A stretch of DNA of 64,000 bases from Fragilaria radians (Eukaryota > Bacillariophyta > Fragilariophyceae > Fragilariales > Fragilariaceae), in NCBI GenBank assembly GCA_900642245.1, contig CAAAJI010000021.1, positions 16,494-80,493 on the forward strand. Reading direction: 5' to 3'. Below the pieces are notes generated by a model that was given only the letters and a program-made list of their open reading frames with translations, made no database searches and was not told where the DNA came from. This document shows positions 12,580-23,510 of the stretch, in pieces. Made by a program: the position numbers and the translations under genes. Within the stretch, counting starts at the first letter, position 1. Every line of letters starts with the position of its first letter.

Positions 12580-13332
12580 ATGCGTGTGTCAAGCCTTCTC
12601 CTAGCATCGCTTTCCATGGCATCAGCGTGGGTGGTTCCAAACCTCTCAACGATGACTCATCGTCAAGGTCATCTCGCTATGGCCTTAAACTACAACGATC
12701 CGATTGTTGCTGAAGAGTTTGCAACCGTACAATCTCTCACTTGGGACGATGTTGAAGATGAACTACAGGAAAACGGAATAAGGGCACCACCGGCAATGAA
12801 TGAAATGGATTTAAAGCTAATGTTGGTGGAAGTTAGACTCCGAAAATCAGGTAAACTGAAACAAGGGAATAAGCAAGCGCCGAAAACATTTTCCAGTAAA
12901 TTTGAGGAGGCATACTATACTAAACCAGCATTTGAAGAGTTTTACAACAAATTGAAGGCGAAGGATGATCACAATGCAATGAATGTTGTCAAAGAATATC
13001 TCAACAATCCGACGTTGGCGGAACAGCGATATGGCAAGGATTACAAGGGAACTCTGCGCCAGATCAATAAGGCACTAACGGCTCCACCTCCTGTCAAATC
13101 CACCACGATTCGGTTTTCTGGATTTCCAGCCAACATGGGTGAAGCAGGCTGCAGAATGACACTGGAAGCACTTGGGGAAGTGGTTGAATTTGAATGTCAA
13201 GAATCTGATGACTTTCCTGTCCTATCTGGTAAGGTAACATTTGAAGACATAGAATCCGCAAAGAAAGCTGTAGAGCAATACAATGGAATGGACATGGGTA
13301 TGGGAACTAAGCTTGAGTTGGTCTCTATGTGA
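12580..13332 (+). CDS. Plastid-targeted RRM-domain RNA-binding protein
   Basis: This is a single ORF of 250 aa with an ATG after an A-rich leader. It opens with a signal peptide (residues 1-16, MRVSSLLLASLSMASA) followed by WVVPN. ASA with an aromatic residue at +1 resembles the 'ASAFAP' bipartite plastid signal of diatoms. A middle helical region (about 45-165) is charged and has no family I can name. The C-terminus (about 168-250) reads as an RRM: beta1 TTIRFSGFP, helix, and an RNP1-like strand LSGKVTFEDIESAKKAVE. The likely role is binding chloroplast RNA. RNP1 is degenerate, lacking the usual aromatic pair, so protein binding is also possible. It ends convergent with the gene at 13984. 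Confidence 0.7.
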   Translation: MRVSSLLLASLSMASAWVVPNLSTMTHRQGHLAMALNYNDPIVAEEFATVQSLTWDDVEDELQENGIRAPPAMNEMDLKLMLVEVRLRKSGKLKQGNKQAPKTFSSKFEEAYYTKPAFEEFYNKLKAKDDHNAMNVVKEYLNNPTLAEQRYGKDYKGTLRQINKALTAPPPVKSTTIRFSGFPANMGEAGCRMTLEALGEVVEFECQESDDFPVLSGKVTFEDIESAKKAVEQYNGMDMGMGTKLELVSM

Positions 13333-13983
13333 AAACTGTGCTGCAGATTAGTTACGTAAAATAGATTTAAAACTTTACGGGAGTGTTGACAGTTACAAAA
13401 TAGTCGTTTCAATTTGTGGCCGTATATATGCATAATGACACAACTTGAGTGAATATAAATACGAATGGTCATGGAACAGATATCACTCCTTTAGTTGGAG
13501 TGAGGTATGGAAGTTCTTGAAGTTACATCAATGATACGCAGTATTGTCACACCTTCATGCTTTCAATTAGTAAGGCAAACGTTACCTCCAAAAAATGAAA
13601 AAGAATAAATTGTGAAAAGACGAAAATCAATGCCTAAACGTGCCAATCAGAGTATCCTATGAATTAGAATCTCAACACTCGAGCATGTATTACGGATATA
13701 TATGAAGAAACGATAAAGAGTTGAATTGGCAGTAATTGTGTTAGGAGGTTAAAAAGGATAAGAGTGAAAGGGCAACTACATAGGTATATATCATTAAGTC
13801 GTGAGGTGCTCTATAGGGCATAGAACATGAACATGACATTGATTACAATGTGTAATCCAATATATCCAAATCTTGGGGTCCAACAAGCCAAATTGGATGG
13901 AAAAAAATTATGGATCTAAAGAATAGTACACACATTTCCATTACCATTGTTTGTCTTTTCCAAATCATCCCATCCCAATCACT
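13333..13983. other. Convergent intergenic spacer
   Basis: About 650 bp between two 3' ends. It should hold both 3' UTRs. I see no gene. Confidence 0.5.
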
Positions 13984-15942
13984 CTAGGACTGACGTTTCG
14001 ACCTAGATAATATTTGATCACTCTTTAAACTTTCCAGTGTACAAACTCCTTGACGAGGATACCAACGTCCAATGTATTCACGATCCCAATAGGGATCATC
14101 ATCATGGCCTAACTTTCGTCCTTGACTAAATTTATAACGATATCGATCGATACGCATATATTTGGGTTTTTTCCCATCCCATGGATCGTTCGCTAGGAGA
14201 GTCGAGAGTATTAACTTATCACTCTCGAACAATTTCGTCAACAACGTAAACATCCAGGGAGATCTATCGACGCTCCCAAGTTGTACGGCTATCCAAAATT
14301 GCCAATCCAAACGATAGTGATACGGTGATATCCATCTTGGTGGTCTAGTAACAGAACCAGGTTTAACTTTAAATTCATATTCCTTCCATTCGCCATTGAC
14401 ATCCAAGGCACTGCTAACAACGAGCTCCGTCCGTTCTTCGTTAACAGTACCGAAAGCACCATACGTATGGATCAATCGAAGTGGATCGAAGGATCCATTC
14501 ATAATCTGTGTATTCGAAAGTAAATTTCGAATGATTGGGATACTGAGTTTCGTAACAAGTATTCCATAGAGCAGAGTCACAAGTCGTCGGGAAGTTGTTG
14601 GTTTAATTTGGGAAGCTCGAATGATTTGGTGAATTGCACCAAACGGTGTCATATAGGCAAGTGAGAATGGCTTTAGAAATGCATCGTCAAAGCAGAATAG
14701 TGCAGGGACAGCCGTCAACCAATTTAAAAAGCTTAAATTTCCTGAGAGAATCAAGGCTGATTGAAATATCATTTGAATGATACCACCCATAATACGACCA
14801 TTTCGATTTGGTAAAAGAAGCATCCATGGAGCAACAAGCTCAACAAAGTGGTTTGTCAATACCTCCCAACGATGCCAAGCCTTGGGAAGATTATGCAAGT
14901 ACTTGGAGAGAGGATTTGGTACAGGTTGTGTTTCATAGTGATAATTCATAGCCGTTAAATCCTTCCAGTGTTTCCCTCCCCTCAGTTTGATAAGACCAGC
15001 ACCCATCATGATTCTGAATAAGAACCAAAGGATGGAGAACCTCACGACGGCTGGAACAGGTGGACCAGAAAAGGGATTCAGTGATGTAAGTGGAACTAGG
15101 AAGAGTGCATGAAATCCTAATTCTGCCAATTGTGCTTCCCAACCAAATCCATACCATGGGCCACCTATAGCCCAGAGTGATCGTTGACACATCCAAAGAC
15201 CCAACAATAGAGGCACATTGGCAGCGCCAAGTAAAAATACCAGTGATGCCATGGATATTCCTGTCAATGCTATAGCATCCAACCATGGATTTAAATTTTG
15301 TCGATCTTTCGCAAGCCAAAGTAGAGTCGTTAATGGTCGATCTAAGGAATCGGAACGATCCCATAGTATCTCTCGTAATCTTGATGCATACCGATTCTGA
15401 ACCAGCATAATGGCCATTTGATGTTTCAGACGTTTGAAAGTTGAGATACCATCCACGGGCATAGTTGCTATATTGGTAGCCCATTCTTCTCGTAGCATAC
15501 GCTTCACCTTGCCACGTTTTTCTGCCTGGTCTAATACGTAACGAGCAGGTGTCAAACCAGTATCTCCAAGGAGTGCCTTATTTTGTCGATATGCCACAGT
15601 AAAAGCCACACCATATACAAAGGCAAGAGCTCGTAAGAAGATGATGCGTACTAAAAACATGGAAGATTCAAGATAGGGAGACGATGTTGATGATGACATC
15701 AATGATAGGGAGGAGGAGGAGGATGAACGTCTTGAGGATGGTAGATATCTCTTGGATGAGACGTCGTAACGAGGAGACATATTCTCACGTACGAACTTTG
15801 GATGGATATTGACATTATTCATTCGTCGTATGGAAGGATAACTTTCCTTCTGTAAGGACGACAAGGATGTAAAGCCATGACCAAAGGATACAATTGTACC
15901 CACAAAAATCAGAAAGCGAAAATGGATGATGGATCGTCTCAT
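13984..15942 (-). CDS. Lipase maturation factor family protein (LMF1/LMF2)
   Basis: The ORF is 652 aa from the ATG at 15942. The frame stays open further upstream but has no ATG, only a poly-Leu stretch read from CAA repeats. The family signature is clear: GLIKLRGGKHWKDLTAMNYH then YETQPVPNPLS (about residues 316-346), and a C-terminal YGAFGTVN...RTE block with WKEYEFKVKPG and PYHYRLDWQFW. Several membrane spans run from about 95 to 460. LMF proteins are ER membrane factors needed for folding and exit of dimeric lipases in animals. The client here is unknown. The N-terminus is a signal peptide ending GHG, followed by FTS, then a Ser-rich stretch. This is slightly like a plastid pre-sequence, but ER residence is more likely. 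Confidence 0.85.
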   Translation of the reverse strand: MRRSIIHFRFLIFVGTIVSFGHGFTSLSSLQKESYPSIRRMNNVNIHPKFVRENMSPRYDVSSKRYLPSSRRSSSSSSLSLMSSSTSSPYLESSMFLVRIIFLRALAFVYGVAFTVAYRQNKALLGDTGLTPARYVLDQAEKRGKVKRMLREEWATNIATMPVDGISTFKRLKHQMAIMLVQNRYASRLREILWDRSDSLDRPLTTLLWLAKDRQNLNPWLDAIALTGISMASLVFLLGAANVPLLLGLWMCQRSLWAIGGPWYGFGWEAQLAELGFHALFLVPLTSLNPFSGPPVPAVVRFSILWFLFRIMMGAGLIKLRGGKHWKDLTAMNYHYETQPVPNPLSKYLHNLPKAWHRWEVLTNHFVELVAPWMLLLPNRNGRIMGGIIQMIFQSALILSGNLSFLNWLTAVPALFCFDDAFLKPFSLAYMTPFGAIHQIIRASQIKPTTSRRLVTLLYGILVTKLSIPIIRNLLSNTQIMNGSFDPLRLIHTYGAFGTVNEERTELVVSSALDVNGEWKEYEFKVKPGSVTRPPRWISPYHYRLDWQFWIAVQLGSVDRSPWMFTLLTKLFESDKLILSTLLANDPWDGKKPKYMRIDRYRYKFSQGRKLGHDDDPYWDREYIGRWYPRQGVCTLESLKSDQILSRSKRQS

Positions 15943-16008
15943 GAAAGAAAAATCTTTTTCGTTTACTTTTTTCCCCCACCCCTTACTGTCAACGACGACA
16001 ACAATACA

Positions 16009-16032
16009 CAACAACAACAACAACAACAACAA
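16009..16032. repeat. (CAA)n microsatellite
   Basis: Perfect CAA units just upstream of the LMF start codon, on its 5' UTR side. Confidence 0.8.
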
Positions 16033-16760
16033 GAACAATAAGAATGAAAGAAACAAAGAATGGGAGAATAGAATTGCCAAAGGAAGGAAACGATTCCAAA
16101 TTGGGGATGTGTATTTTTTGTATGTAAAAATTGCAAAACGAGTATCCAACGAATGAAACCCGATCCTTTTACAAAAATCAGAAGTTGGCAACGTTCTCAA
16201 GTCAAAGCTGACAATATTTGGTATACCGTAGATTACAAATTACATTTGTCCCTTTTACAAAACAATGCAACCCCAGAACAAAACAACAACCAATGCACTT
16301 TGGATACATCACGTGACAAATTAAATGGACCAACAAATATTATTTTTTTGTGGGTTTATGAAACTTTGTTAGAGCTAGCTAACTAGCTAGGAATATTTGT
16401 GATTACAATGTAGGCAACAAAAAAATACGGATTCCATTTTTCTGGCATCCCAACAAGTTTACATTGATGTTCAAGGTACCACCACATGTTTGCCATGAAA
16501 TCAAACAAGCTTGTGAAACTATTATTGCAAATCATCCAAATGAAAAAGGAGTTGGTTGATTTGTTTAATTCTCCAAGTTTGGGTCCTCATCAATTTTTCA
16601 AAACAATTGTACATCAAGGCCATAATTTCCAATCCGCTTGGGTAATGTAAGCCTTTTTGGAGTCAATCAATGGAAGGAATCTCATCCTATTTTGATTGGT
16701 AACACCTCCAATAAGACCCCCCAGAAGGAACCACATTGTGTTGTCATGGTAAAACAAGAA

Positions 16761-16781
16761 CAACAACAACAACAACAACAA
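16761..16781. repeat. (CAA)n microsatellite
   Basis: Seven tandem CAA units in non-coding or pseudogene sequence. Confidence 0.8.
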
Positions 16782-17365
16782 GGCTGCGTTTCAAGATACA
16801 CCTTTTTTTTCACATAGATTGTGCAGGTTTGTATCTTTTTTGGAAAGTAAAAATTAGGAACTAGGCTGGAATAGGGGTAAAGTCAGGGAAAACTTGGATG
16901 GAGGCCCGTAACAATGCTGACGTGCTAATCAATTGTCAAATTTTTGGGTTTTCACCTAAATTTTCCTACCGGATAGCTGCAATCAAGTACAATTTTATCA
17001 GGTAAAGCAAAGGATTAGAGGTTCTAGCGGCGGTTGATGTTCCCATGGTACACATTTTGGGACAATCCATTGAGATGGTCTCGGATGATTTATTGGGATA
17101 CAACAAATCTGTGGGGAAAAAACCAAAGCCATTGGAACTACTTTTATGGATATTACTAATTTAGATTTCCTATACACATTTTAATACCTTAATTAACTGG
17201 TGATGAATGAAACGAGATTTTAATTTCTATATATTCCTTTTCCATCAACTACACGTTCACAACAATGATGGTCTATAAATGCCTTGAGTACTTTTTTTGT
17301 GAATCATGTGTTTGCAATGTACAGCATGTTCTTCCCTTGTTTCATGTATAATGCAGGCAGCTTAT

Positions 17366-18801
17366 TTATTGGCTGGGTGTTTCAACCGAAAACAATTTTG
17401 TAACCAGCAGATGGTGATCATGGGGCAACTTGATAAGTATTTGCTCACCGTGGAGACTTTTACGAATCAATACAAATGGATATTGATTATTCATCAAAAA
17501 GTTATCCTTTTCGATTTCGTAGAGTGCAGCTTTTATGCGTGACCAAACATGATCATTTCCGTTATGCATATCTTCCTTCGTAGACGTAATACCTTTCTTC
17601 AAATTGCGAAGTTTTGGAACTTCACCGTACATACTCACAAGAGTAGCAAAATTGGTGTCATCTGGAAAATTGTTCTTCTCTGGGTTTACAGTATAATCCT
17701 GTTCATTAAAATAATTGTAAGCATACGACTAATCAAGAAACGTTTCGATTTCAACAAGGAGACAGATATGATATTTACCATGCAGTTCCCAAGATCTTCA
17801 TTTGTGAAATTTTCATCAGTATGTTGCAAACCAAAACCATGACCAATCTCATGACACATCGTGTATAGTCTTGTAGCTTCATCCGCAGACGCAAGATAAA
17901 ACTCATTCATTTTAGCAACACTAGAAACAATACGCTCACTTGAAAAAACGATTTCATTCAATCCACGCCAATTTGTTTGACCAAAGTTAGCATTACAGAC
18001 TTTAAGCTTTCCATTTACTGCATCGCATGCGTCGATAACACTACCGTTGATGACATTCAGGCTCAATGCATCTGGGTTGCCATCCTCCCAATTCGCAATT
18101 GCTGTATAGAATGTTTTGTGCCATCTGGGATCAAGAGCGTTAATGACGTCAAGTGTAAGCCCGTTGCCCTGACTCTTCCAGCTGACAGTACTTGAAGAAT
18201 TTGACTGAAAGAATGGATCGTTATCTGGGATAAATGGTGTGGGTAAAATAGTTGAAGGGCTTCCTACTTTTGTGACAAATATTAGAACTGCAACAATGAG
18301 AACAACTGCCACCAAAATGGGAAGAGCCACCCTTCTTAGATTACTTCTTCTTGACGCAGGTGTCAAGGGAATGGCTCCGGGTATATATTGATTCTGAATA
18401 TTTGAATCTTGAGCAAGGGAACGAGCATATGCCTCATCGCGTAGTTCCTGATCGAGTTTCATCGCAATTTCAAGATCTGATCCTTCGTGCAAATTCACGA
18501 TTGGTCGAGTATCGCCCATGCCATAACTCCCGTTAGGAACATTTTGGGTATTACTCAGTAGATTCGTTGTTGCATAATTATTGTTCAATTGCTGGGAAAT
18601 AATTTTGGCCAAATCTTCATCGTTATCAGGCCTTGTTCGTATATCGCCGCCGTTACGATCATCTATTCGAGGAGCCTGTTCTAACGGTTGTAAAGTGTTC
18701 GTATGGAGATGATGTGGAGGTGAATTTAACTGATCCCTGATTTCCATGTCATATTGTGCTTGTAATACTCTAGCCAAATGCTCATCATCCTCTACAGACA
18801 T
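17366..18801 (-). CDS. Membrane-anchored matrixin-like (M10-type) zinc metalloprotease with UIM-like N-terminal repeats
   Basis: Two exons, 18801-17779 and 17698-17366, with an 80-nt intron (GTAAAT...AACAG), phase 0, give 451 aa. The ATG at 18801 is the first in frame. The zinc motif HEIGHGFGLQH is at about 317-327. The Met-turn follows as C-M at the last codons of exon 1, then D-Y-T at the start of exon 2, so the splice junction splits the Met-turn. One transmembrane segment lies at about 158-177 (ALPILVAVVLIVAVLIFV). The N-terminal, probably cytosolic part has three acidic motifs of the type D-x-x-LAR-x-LQ-x-x-x-D (near residues 5, 62 and 110) that resemble ubiquitin-interacting motifs. A type II topology would put the protease outside or in the lumen. 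The substrate is unknown. Confidence 0.8.
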
Positions 18802-19517
18802 GATACAAAGCCAATACAATTACTCAATTAGCAAAGTGATGGGACGAACAGAAGCAAACGACAGGATGACTTCGATGTAATCCAGTCTATTGAATTTTTG
18901 AACGACTGCTCTCGTGGGAAGTCGGAGAGGCCAATGGGAAAAAAAAAGCTCGACCACGATTAATCTTTCCCTAGACCGATGAAAGTCTAAGAAAGCCCAC
19001 TCCCTCTGTAATGTCTATACCCAATCAACACGATTCAATGAAATTCCATTACATCCACAGGAATCTGTAAAAAAAAGTGCGAACGCTAACGAAAAATACT
19101 CTAAATATACTTTTCTACTCCCAATTCAATCATGTGAAAATGAAATGATTTCATAAATTGCTGCCAACCAAACAAGGCTTCCCAATATATGTCTTGTCAT
19201 GATGAATGAATTGACCGTAGAAAGGCCATCAAAATCTAAAAAACAAAATTCAGGAACAAATTATGGAAACCTTTCCATGTTGGAGGAACCGAGTATAAAA
19301 AAATGATACGCATTAACAAACCTGAATGCTAAAAGTTCGTTACGAGCAAGTAAAGGATTTAGGTCAAAGGCCCTTCTGAATTGATGGCATATGGATGCAA
19401 AGATGTAACTGTTTATGAAATTCACCGACCTTTTACTCAATATTAGTATTTTTCTAAAGTTGATGAAGGCTGAAATCTTAAAGAGACGCCGAGAACCGGG
19501 TTTCCGGGATAAGGATA

Positions 19518-19590
19518 GCATTTTCAATACTAAGTCTTACGGATTTCTAGGGTAACGTTAAAGATTGCATTTTCAATACTAAGTCTTACG
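19518..19590. repeat. 24-nt exact direct repeat, 49-nt period
   Basis: The 24-mer beginning GCATTTTCAATAC is at 19518-19541 and again at 19567-19590. Confidence 0.85.
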
Positions 19591-19926
19591 ATGGGATAGC
19601 TTATGCTGATGAAGCGCTTAAAGGATATGGGGATTCCCAAGAACTTACCAATTCTGATAATAGCAGATTATTTTGGTTTCATGTGCATGGCGGAGAATGC
19701 AGGATCTGGAGAAAGGGTCACGCAAATTCTTATAAAGCATATCAATATCAGAGAGATGATGGATTCCATAAAATTTATATGTTGAACTTGAAATAATGAT
19801 TCACATGTGCTCACCAGGACAACGTATGAAATACAAGTTGAGAGTTCTTGGGAGGAAGAAATGGTTGAATATGCAACATACAAAGGATGTTGGAATGTTA
19901 TTCCATCATTAGATCCCTTTCGTTAA
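19563..19926 (+). pseudogene. Possible frameshifted pseudogene of unknown family
   Basis: About 77 open codons end at 19796. About 32 more open codons follow in a shifted frame from 19828. Residue composition (FWFHVHGGECRIW...) looks protein-like. There is no clear start or family, so this is a weak call. Confidence 0.25.
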
Positions 19927-20967
19927 TGTTCCATTGCGATATTAAATTCTGATAAATAGTATAGATGCTGAGAAGTTACACAAGTAGTAGGACTATGTTG
20001 CGAGAAACAAAAATTTGAACTCAAGTGAAAGCGCTTAAGAAGGACTTTTATAGGACATCAATGATATAGCATGATAAGCTGAGCTTATGAAAACTGAGGC
20101 TCAAGTTAAGACACAAACTGCAGTTCATGAGAAAATGGAGAACAAAAATCTTAAAAGATAACTGATAAGTATCAAAAGGTCTTGATGGCATTAAACATTC
20201 GGGATAAATGAAAGAAACATATATTACTACAACGTGAAGGCAATTTACAACAAAATTGTATATTGCACAGGAGAATACAAATCAAAAGAATGACTACAAG
20301 TCAAATGTGAATACAAAAGATAGCATTAGGTGATCTATTTTATAAGGCTCATCATCTAGGATTACTTCCACAAAAACTGCCACCCCTCTAATAATGATAA
20401 GAATCAAGAGACTTTGAAATATATATATGAGAAGAGAGAAACTCAAATGTTTTCAAGAATTTATTCCATCTATTGATGTCAATGACAAGAGTGCAATTTG
20501 GAGAGTTCAATTTTGCTCCAATACTAAATCTTTTTCAAGAATATTTACGTGAATTAGAGATACAAGAATGATAATGGATTGAAAATACACAGGAAACTAT
20601 TTCCTCTTCATCTACGTTGAAATCTTGATTTTAGCTTTCCGGCAATCATCATAGCAGATTGGTGATAGTGCTTCTTCATACAATCTTTTTGCACATTCAT
20701 TTGTTGTCAACTTTTTAAATGTTGTCTCTGAATTTGGCAAATGTGTATTTCTCGTAACCACGAAGCTATTGTTGGAAGGGAGGGGGCTTGGAACATTTTG
20801 AAGTGAAAATGTCTTTGGCAACTATGAGAACTATCCTCGATTATTGTATTATTTTCCCTCACAGTTACTTCACCGGTTCAACGTTTCCGCATATATGCAT
20901 CCAATCAATCCTAAGGTACGTTGAGGAAAGTGAGATTTTTCTCTAAAGCCGCGAATCACCAACCACT

Positions 20968-21001
20968 ATTACTACTACTACTTCTAGGACTACTACTACT
21001 A
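20968..21001. repeat. Interrupted (TAC)n microsatellite
   Basis: Runs of TAC units broken by TTCTAGG, in the upstream region of the TPR gene. Confidence 0.65.
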
Positions 21002-21385
21002 AGGCCATGCATGTGTTGAAAAGGTCATAGCTGAAACTGACACACCATGGGACTGCCGTTGGAAAAGTGTGGAATTGGAAAGAAGGAAATTTCTTGCGGG
21101 TAGAGAATACCATGTTTGCAAAAGGCGTTTTTTATCATGTGGGTCATCTGGATTTTTGAGATTCGTCGATCTAAATTTATCTGTACGAATGAACCTATAG
21201 GGGGAATTGTATCGCTAGTTGATTTCCAACTTTCGGAACAACGAGTGAATCGCCATAACTATACTTACTCCCTCTCTCTCTTGGAGGAGGCAAACAACTT
21301 ACTTCAGTCGTAACAGTACTACCTCACCTATATCTTTATCTACGCATCACGATTCTATAATCATATCCAAAGTGCCTGATACTAA

Positions 21386-23373
21386 ATGTCCACAGAGAGC
21401 TTTGCTTCTAGCTCCTCAGTAGAGGTAACTCACGAAGACTTTCAGTCACATTACGCAAATCGAAAGAAGTTTCGAATTCGTGATTTGTTATTGCAAAAGA
21501 AGCCACTAGATAAGCGTCAAGTCTTCGTCACAACATCTGAAATGGTGTCTGTGGCTAGTTTAACCGTAACAAGTAATGAAACTGTCAGGGCGTCTAACAA
21601 AACAGGTAAGAATCCCATCACACCTCAGAAGAAGTCAGCAAAGAATAGTTGGGACATGCTTCGAACCAAATTTCATAATAAATTAATGAAGATATCCAAT
21701 GGAGACTCGATGTCAAAGCCTGCGTCTTCTCTGCGAAGACGTATAGCAGGTGATCGTAGCACGGATGGCAGTTCTATTACTGAGGAAAAGCGCTCTCGTA
21801 TGGATGATGCCATGAGAGGTAGAATGGATGGAATCGACACGTTATCCTTAGGTCCAGCCAAGCGTGTAACAAATCGTCAAACTCATCTCTTCTTCGATGA
21901 CTTTGACGAATTCATTGAAGGTATGAATGGTCCATTAACACCTTCCAAAATAGTAATGGATATGATATCGTTATCCGCTGGTAGGGACCCCCCTGAAATG
22001 ATTTTGGAAGGTTTCATTCCCGGTGGTGATGATAGATGGAGAGTAAGTATGGAAGAACCACTTATCCTAAACAAAGGATCGGCAACAGAGTCTACCAATG
22101 GAAGAGAAAGCCCAGTACCAGGTTTACTTCCTACCAATTCTTCAGAATGTGGTTCTTGCTTCTCATGTGGGGAGGAGGATATTCACTATCTGATGGGATC
22201 CTTATGGGGTTCAGAGCCACCACCTCCAACACACGTTACGACCATCGCAGACCCCGCAGATGATGATATCTTACAAATGGCCTCTTCTTGCAATGTTCCC
22301 ATTGATGTCGATGAAGAAGCCTTCATGATTGAGAATGCTCAGCACCTGAGATCTGTACATGACATTGCTTCCTTATATTTGCGAAAAAAAAATTACGATG
22401 GAGCATTATCGATTTTCAACAAAATTCTCAAGGGACTCAAAATGCGAAATGATGAACATGCCCAATTCTTAGTTGGAGCGACGTTGCATAACATTGGTCT
22501 CATCCAAATGTGGCAGGGGCACTTTCATGAGTCTCTCCTTACCTTTCAACAAGCGATTGCCACAAGGACGTCTGTACTTCCCTCACAACATCCGGATATT
22601 GCGGTATCCATTGTTCGGTTATCCTTTGCACAATTTGCGTTGCAAGACTTTCCACGCGCGGAAGAATCCTTGAAGAAGGCATTACGTTTCACCACCGCGG
22701 AGAATGCCACTCGTGCTAAAATTTTGAACAACCTTGGTGTGGTACAGTTCTACGCGAAACGATTGATTCCTTCTTTACAAAACTTTGCGGCCGCCCTGGA
22801 AATTCAGCGACAGTGGTTGGAAGGCCCTGTCAGGCGAGAATCCATTGTTTTTGATGCAAGTATTACACTCCAGAATATGGGAAAGTTTTACCTGGCAAAG
22901 AGTGACTTTGGAACAAGTCACGAGATATATGAAGAAGCACATGCTGTAAGTTACGTATTGTTTTGTTTGATTGACAATGGTGGCAAACTAATACAAATGT
23001 GTTTTTCTTCCAGTTATTGGGAAGTGTTTTCCGTAGCGATAGCCATCTCATTATGGATGGGCTCGAAAATTTAGCGTATACCAAGATCAGAACAGGTGAC
23101 TTGGAGAGAGCGATACAATTCTACAATACAATAATACGTCTACATGAAACTCTCCATGGAAAGGATAGCCGAGCCTACAACGAAAATATCGGTTTGCTTG
23201 GAATTGCGTTAATGACGATGCAAAAGTACAGTGAGGCAATGGAATGCTTCCTGGTTCTACAACGATGGCAAGAAGGTAATCTACCCAAAACAGATCCTTT
23301 GGTTGCAATAATTAACAATCTTGTAAAGACTGTCAGTAAAAAGTCTCGAGGAGGGTCATCTACATGGATATGA
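21386..23373 (+). CDS. TPR-repeat protein, kinesin-light-chain-like repeats
   Basis: Two exons, 21386-22945 and 23014-23373, with a 68-nt GT-AG intron in phase 0, encode 639 aa. The first 320 residues are Ser/Thr-rich and probably disordered, with charged patches and an acidic FFDDFDEF segment. From about residue 320 come TPR helix pairs: a repeat with IASLYLRKKNYDGALSIFNK, then LHNIGLIQMWQGHFHESLLTFQQA, ILNNLGVVQFYAKRLIPSL and LENLAYTKIRTGDLERAI. The spacing is close to the 42-residue repeats of kinesin light chains. It is a likely protein-protein scaffold, cytosolic, with no catalytic motif. The reading frame across the intron joins two TPR helices cleanly. The partner cannot be predicted. 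It converges with the ATP10 gene, 137 bp apart. Confidence 0.85.
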
Positions 23374-23510
23374 AGGCACGTTGTCAATAGTTAAAATGCA
23401 ACAGAAATATTAGAGGTCCTTACTTTTCATAATAGCCTATTCAAAGCATATAATGGTGTATCAATGAAGCACATCGTAGTTGACACTTCCATCTGTATTC
23501 TTCTCAATCC

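Larger units (their letters stand above)
15943..17365. other. Intergenic with CAA microsatellites and a possible decayed coding stretch
   Basis: (CAA)n tracts lie at 16009-16032 and 16761-16781. Between about 16480 and 16760 one frame gives protein-like sequence with scattered stops, ending in a Q-rich run over the second CAA tract. It may be an old pseudogene, but I cannot name a family. Confidence 0.35.
18802..21385. other. Long intergenic region with decayed coding fragments
   Basis: About 2.6 kb. An open stretch in frame from 19563 to 19796 and another in a different frame from 19828 to 19926 read as protein-like sequence, suggesting a frameshifted pseudogene. A 24-nt direct repeat and a TAC tract are listed separately. 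Nothing else is recognisable. Confidence 0.4.

Noticed and set aside
15943..16200. Poly-leucine N-terminal extension of the LMF protein
   Set aside because: It begins at TTG and comes from reading a (CAA)n tract on the other strand. The first ATG is at 15942.
16009..16781. CAA runs as CRISPR or regulatory repeats
   Set aside because: They are simple trinucleotide microsatellites with no spacer structure.
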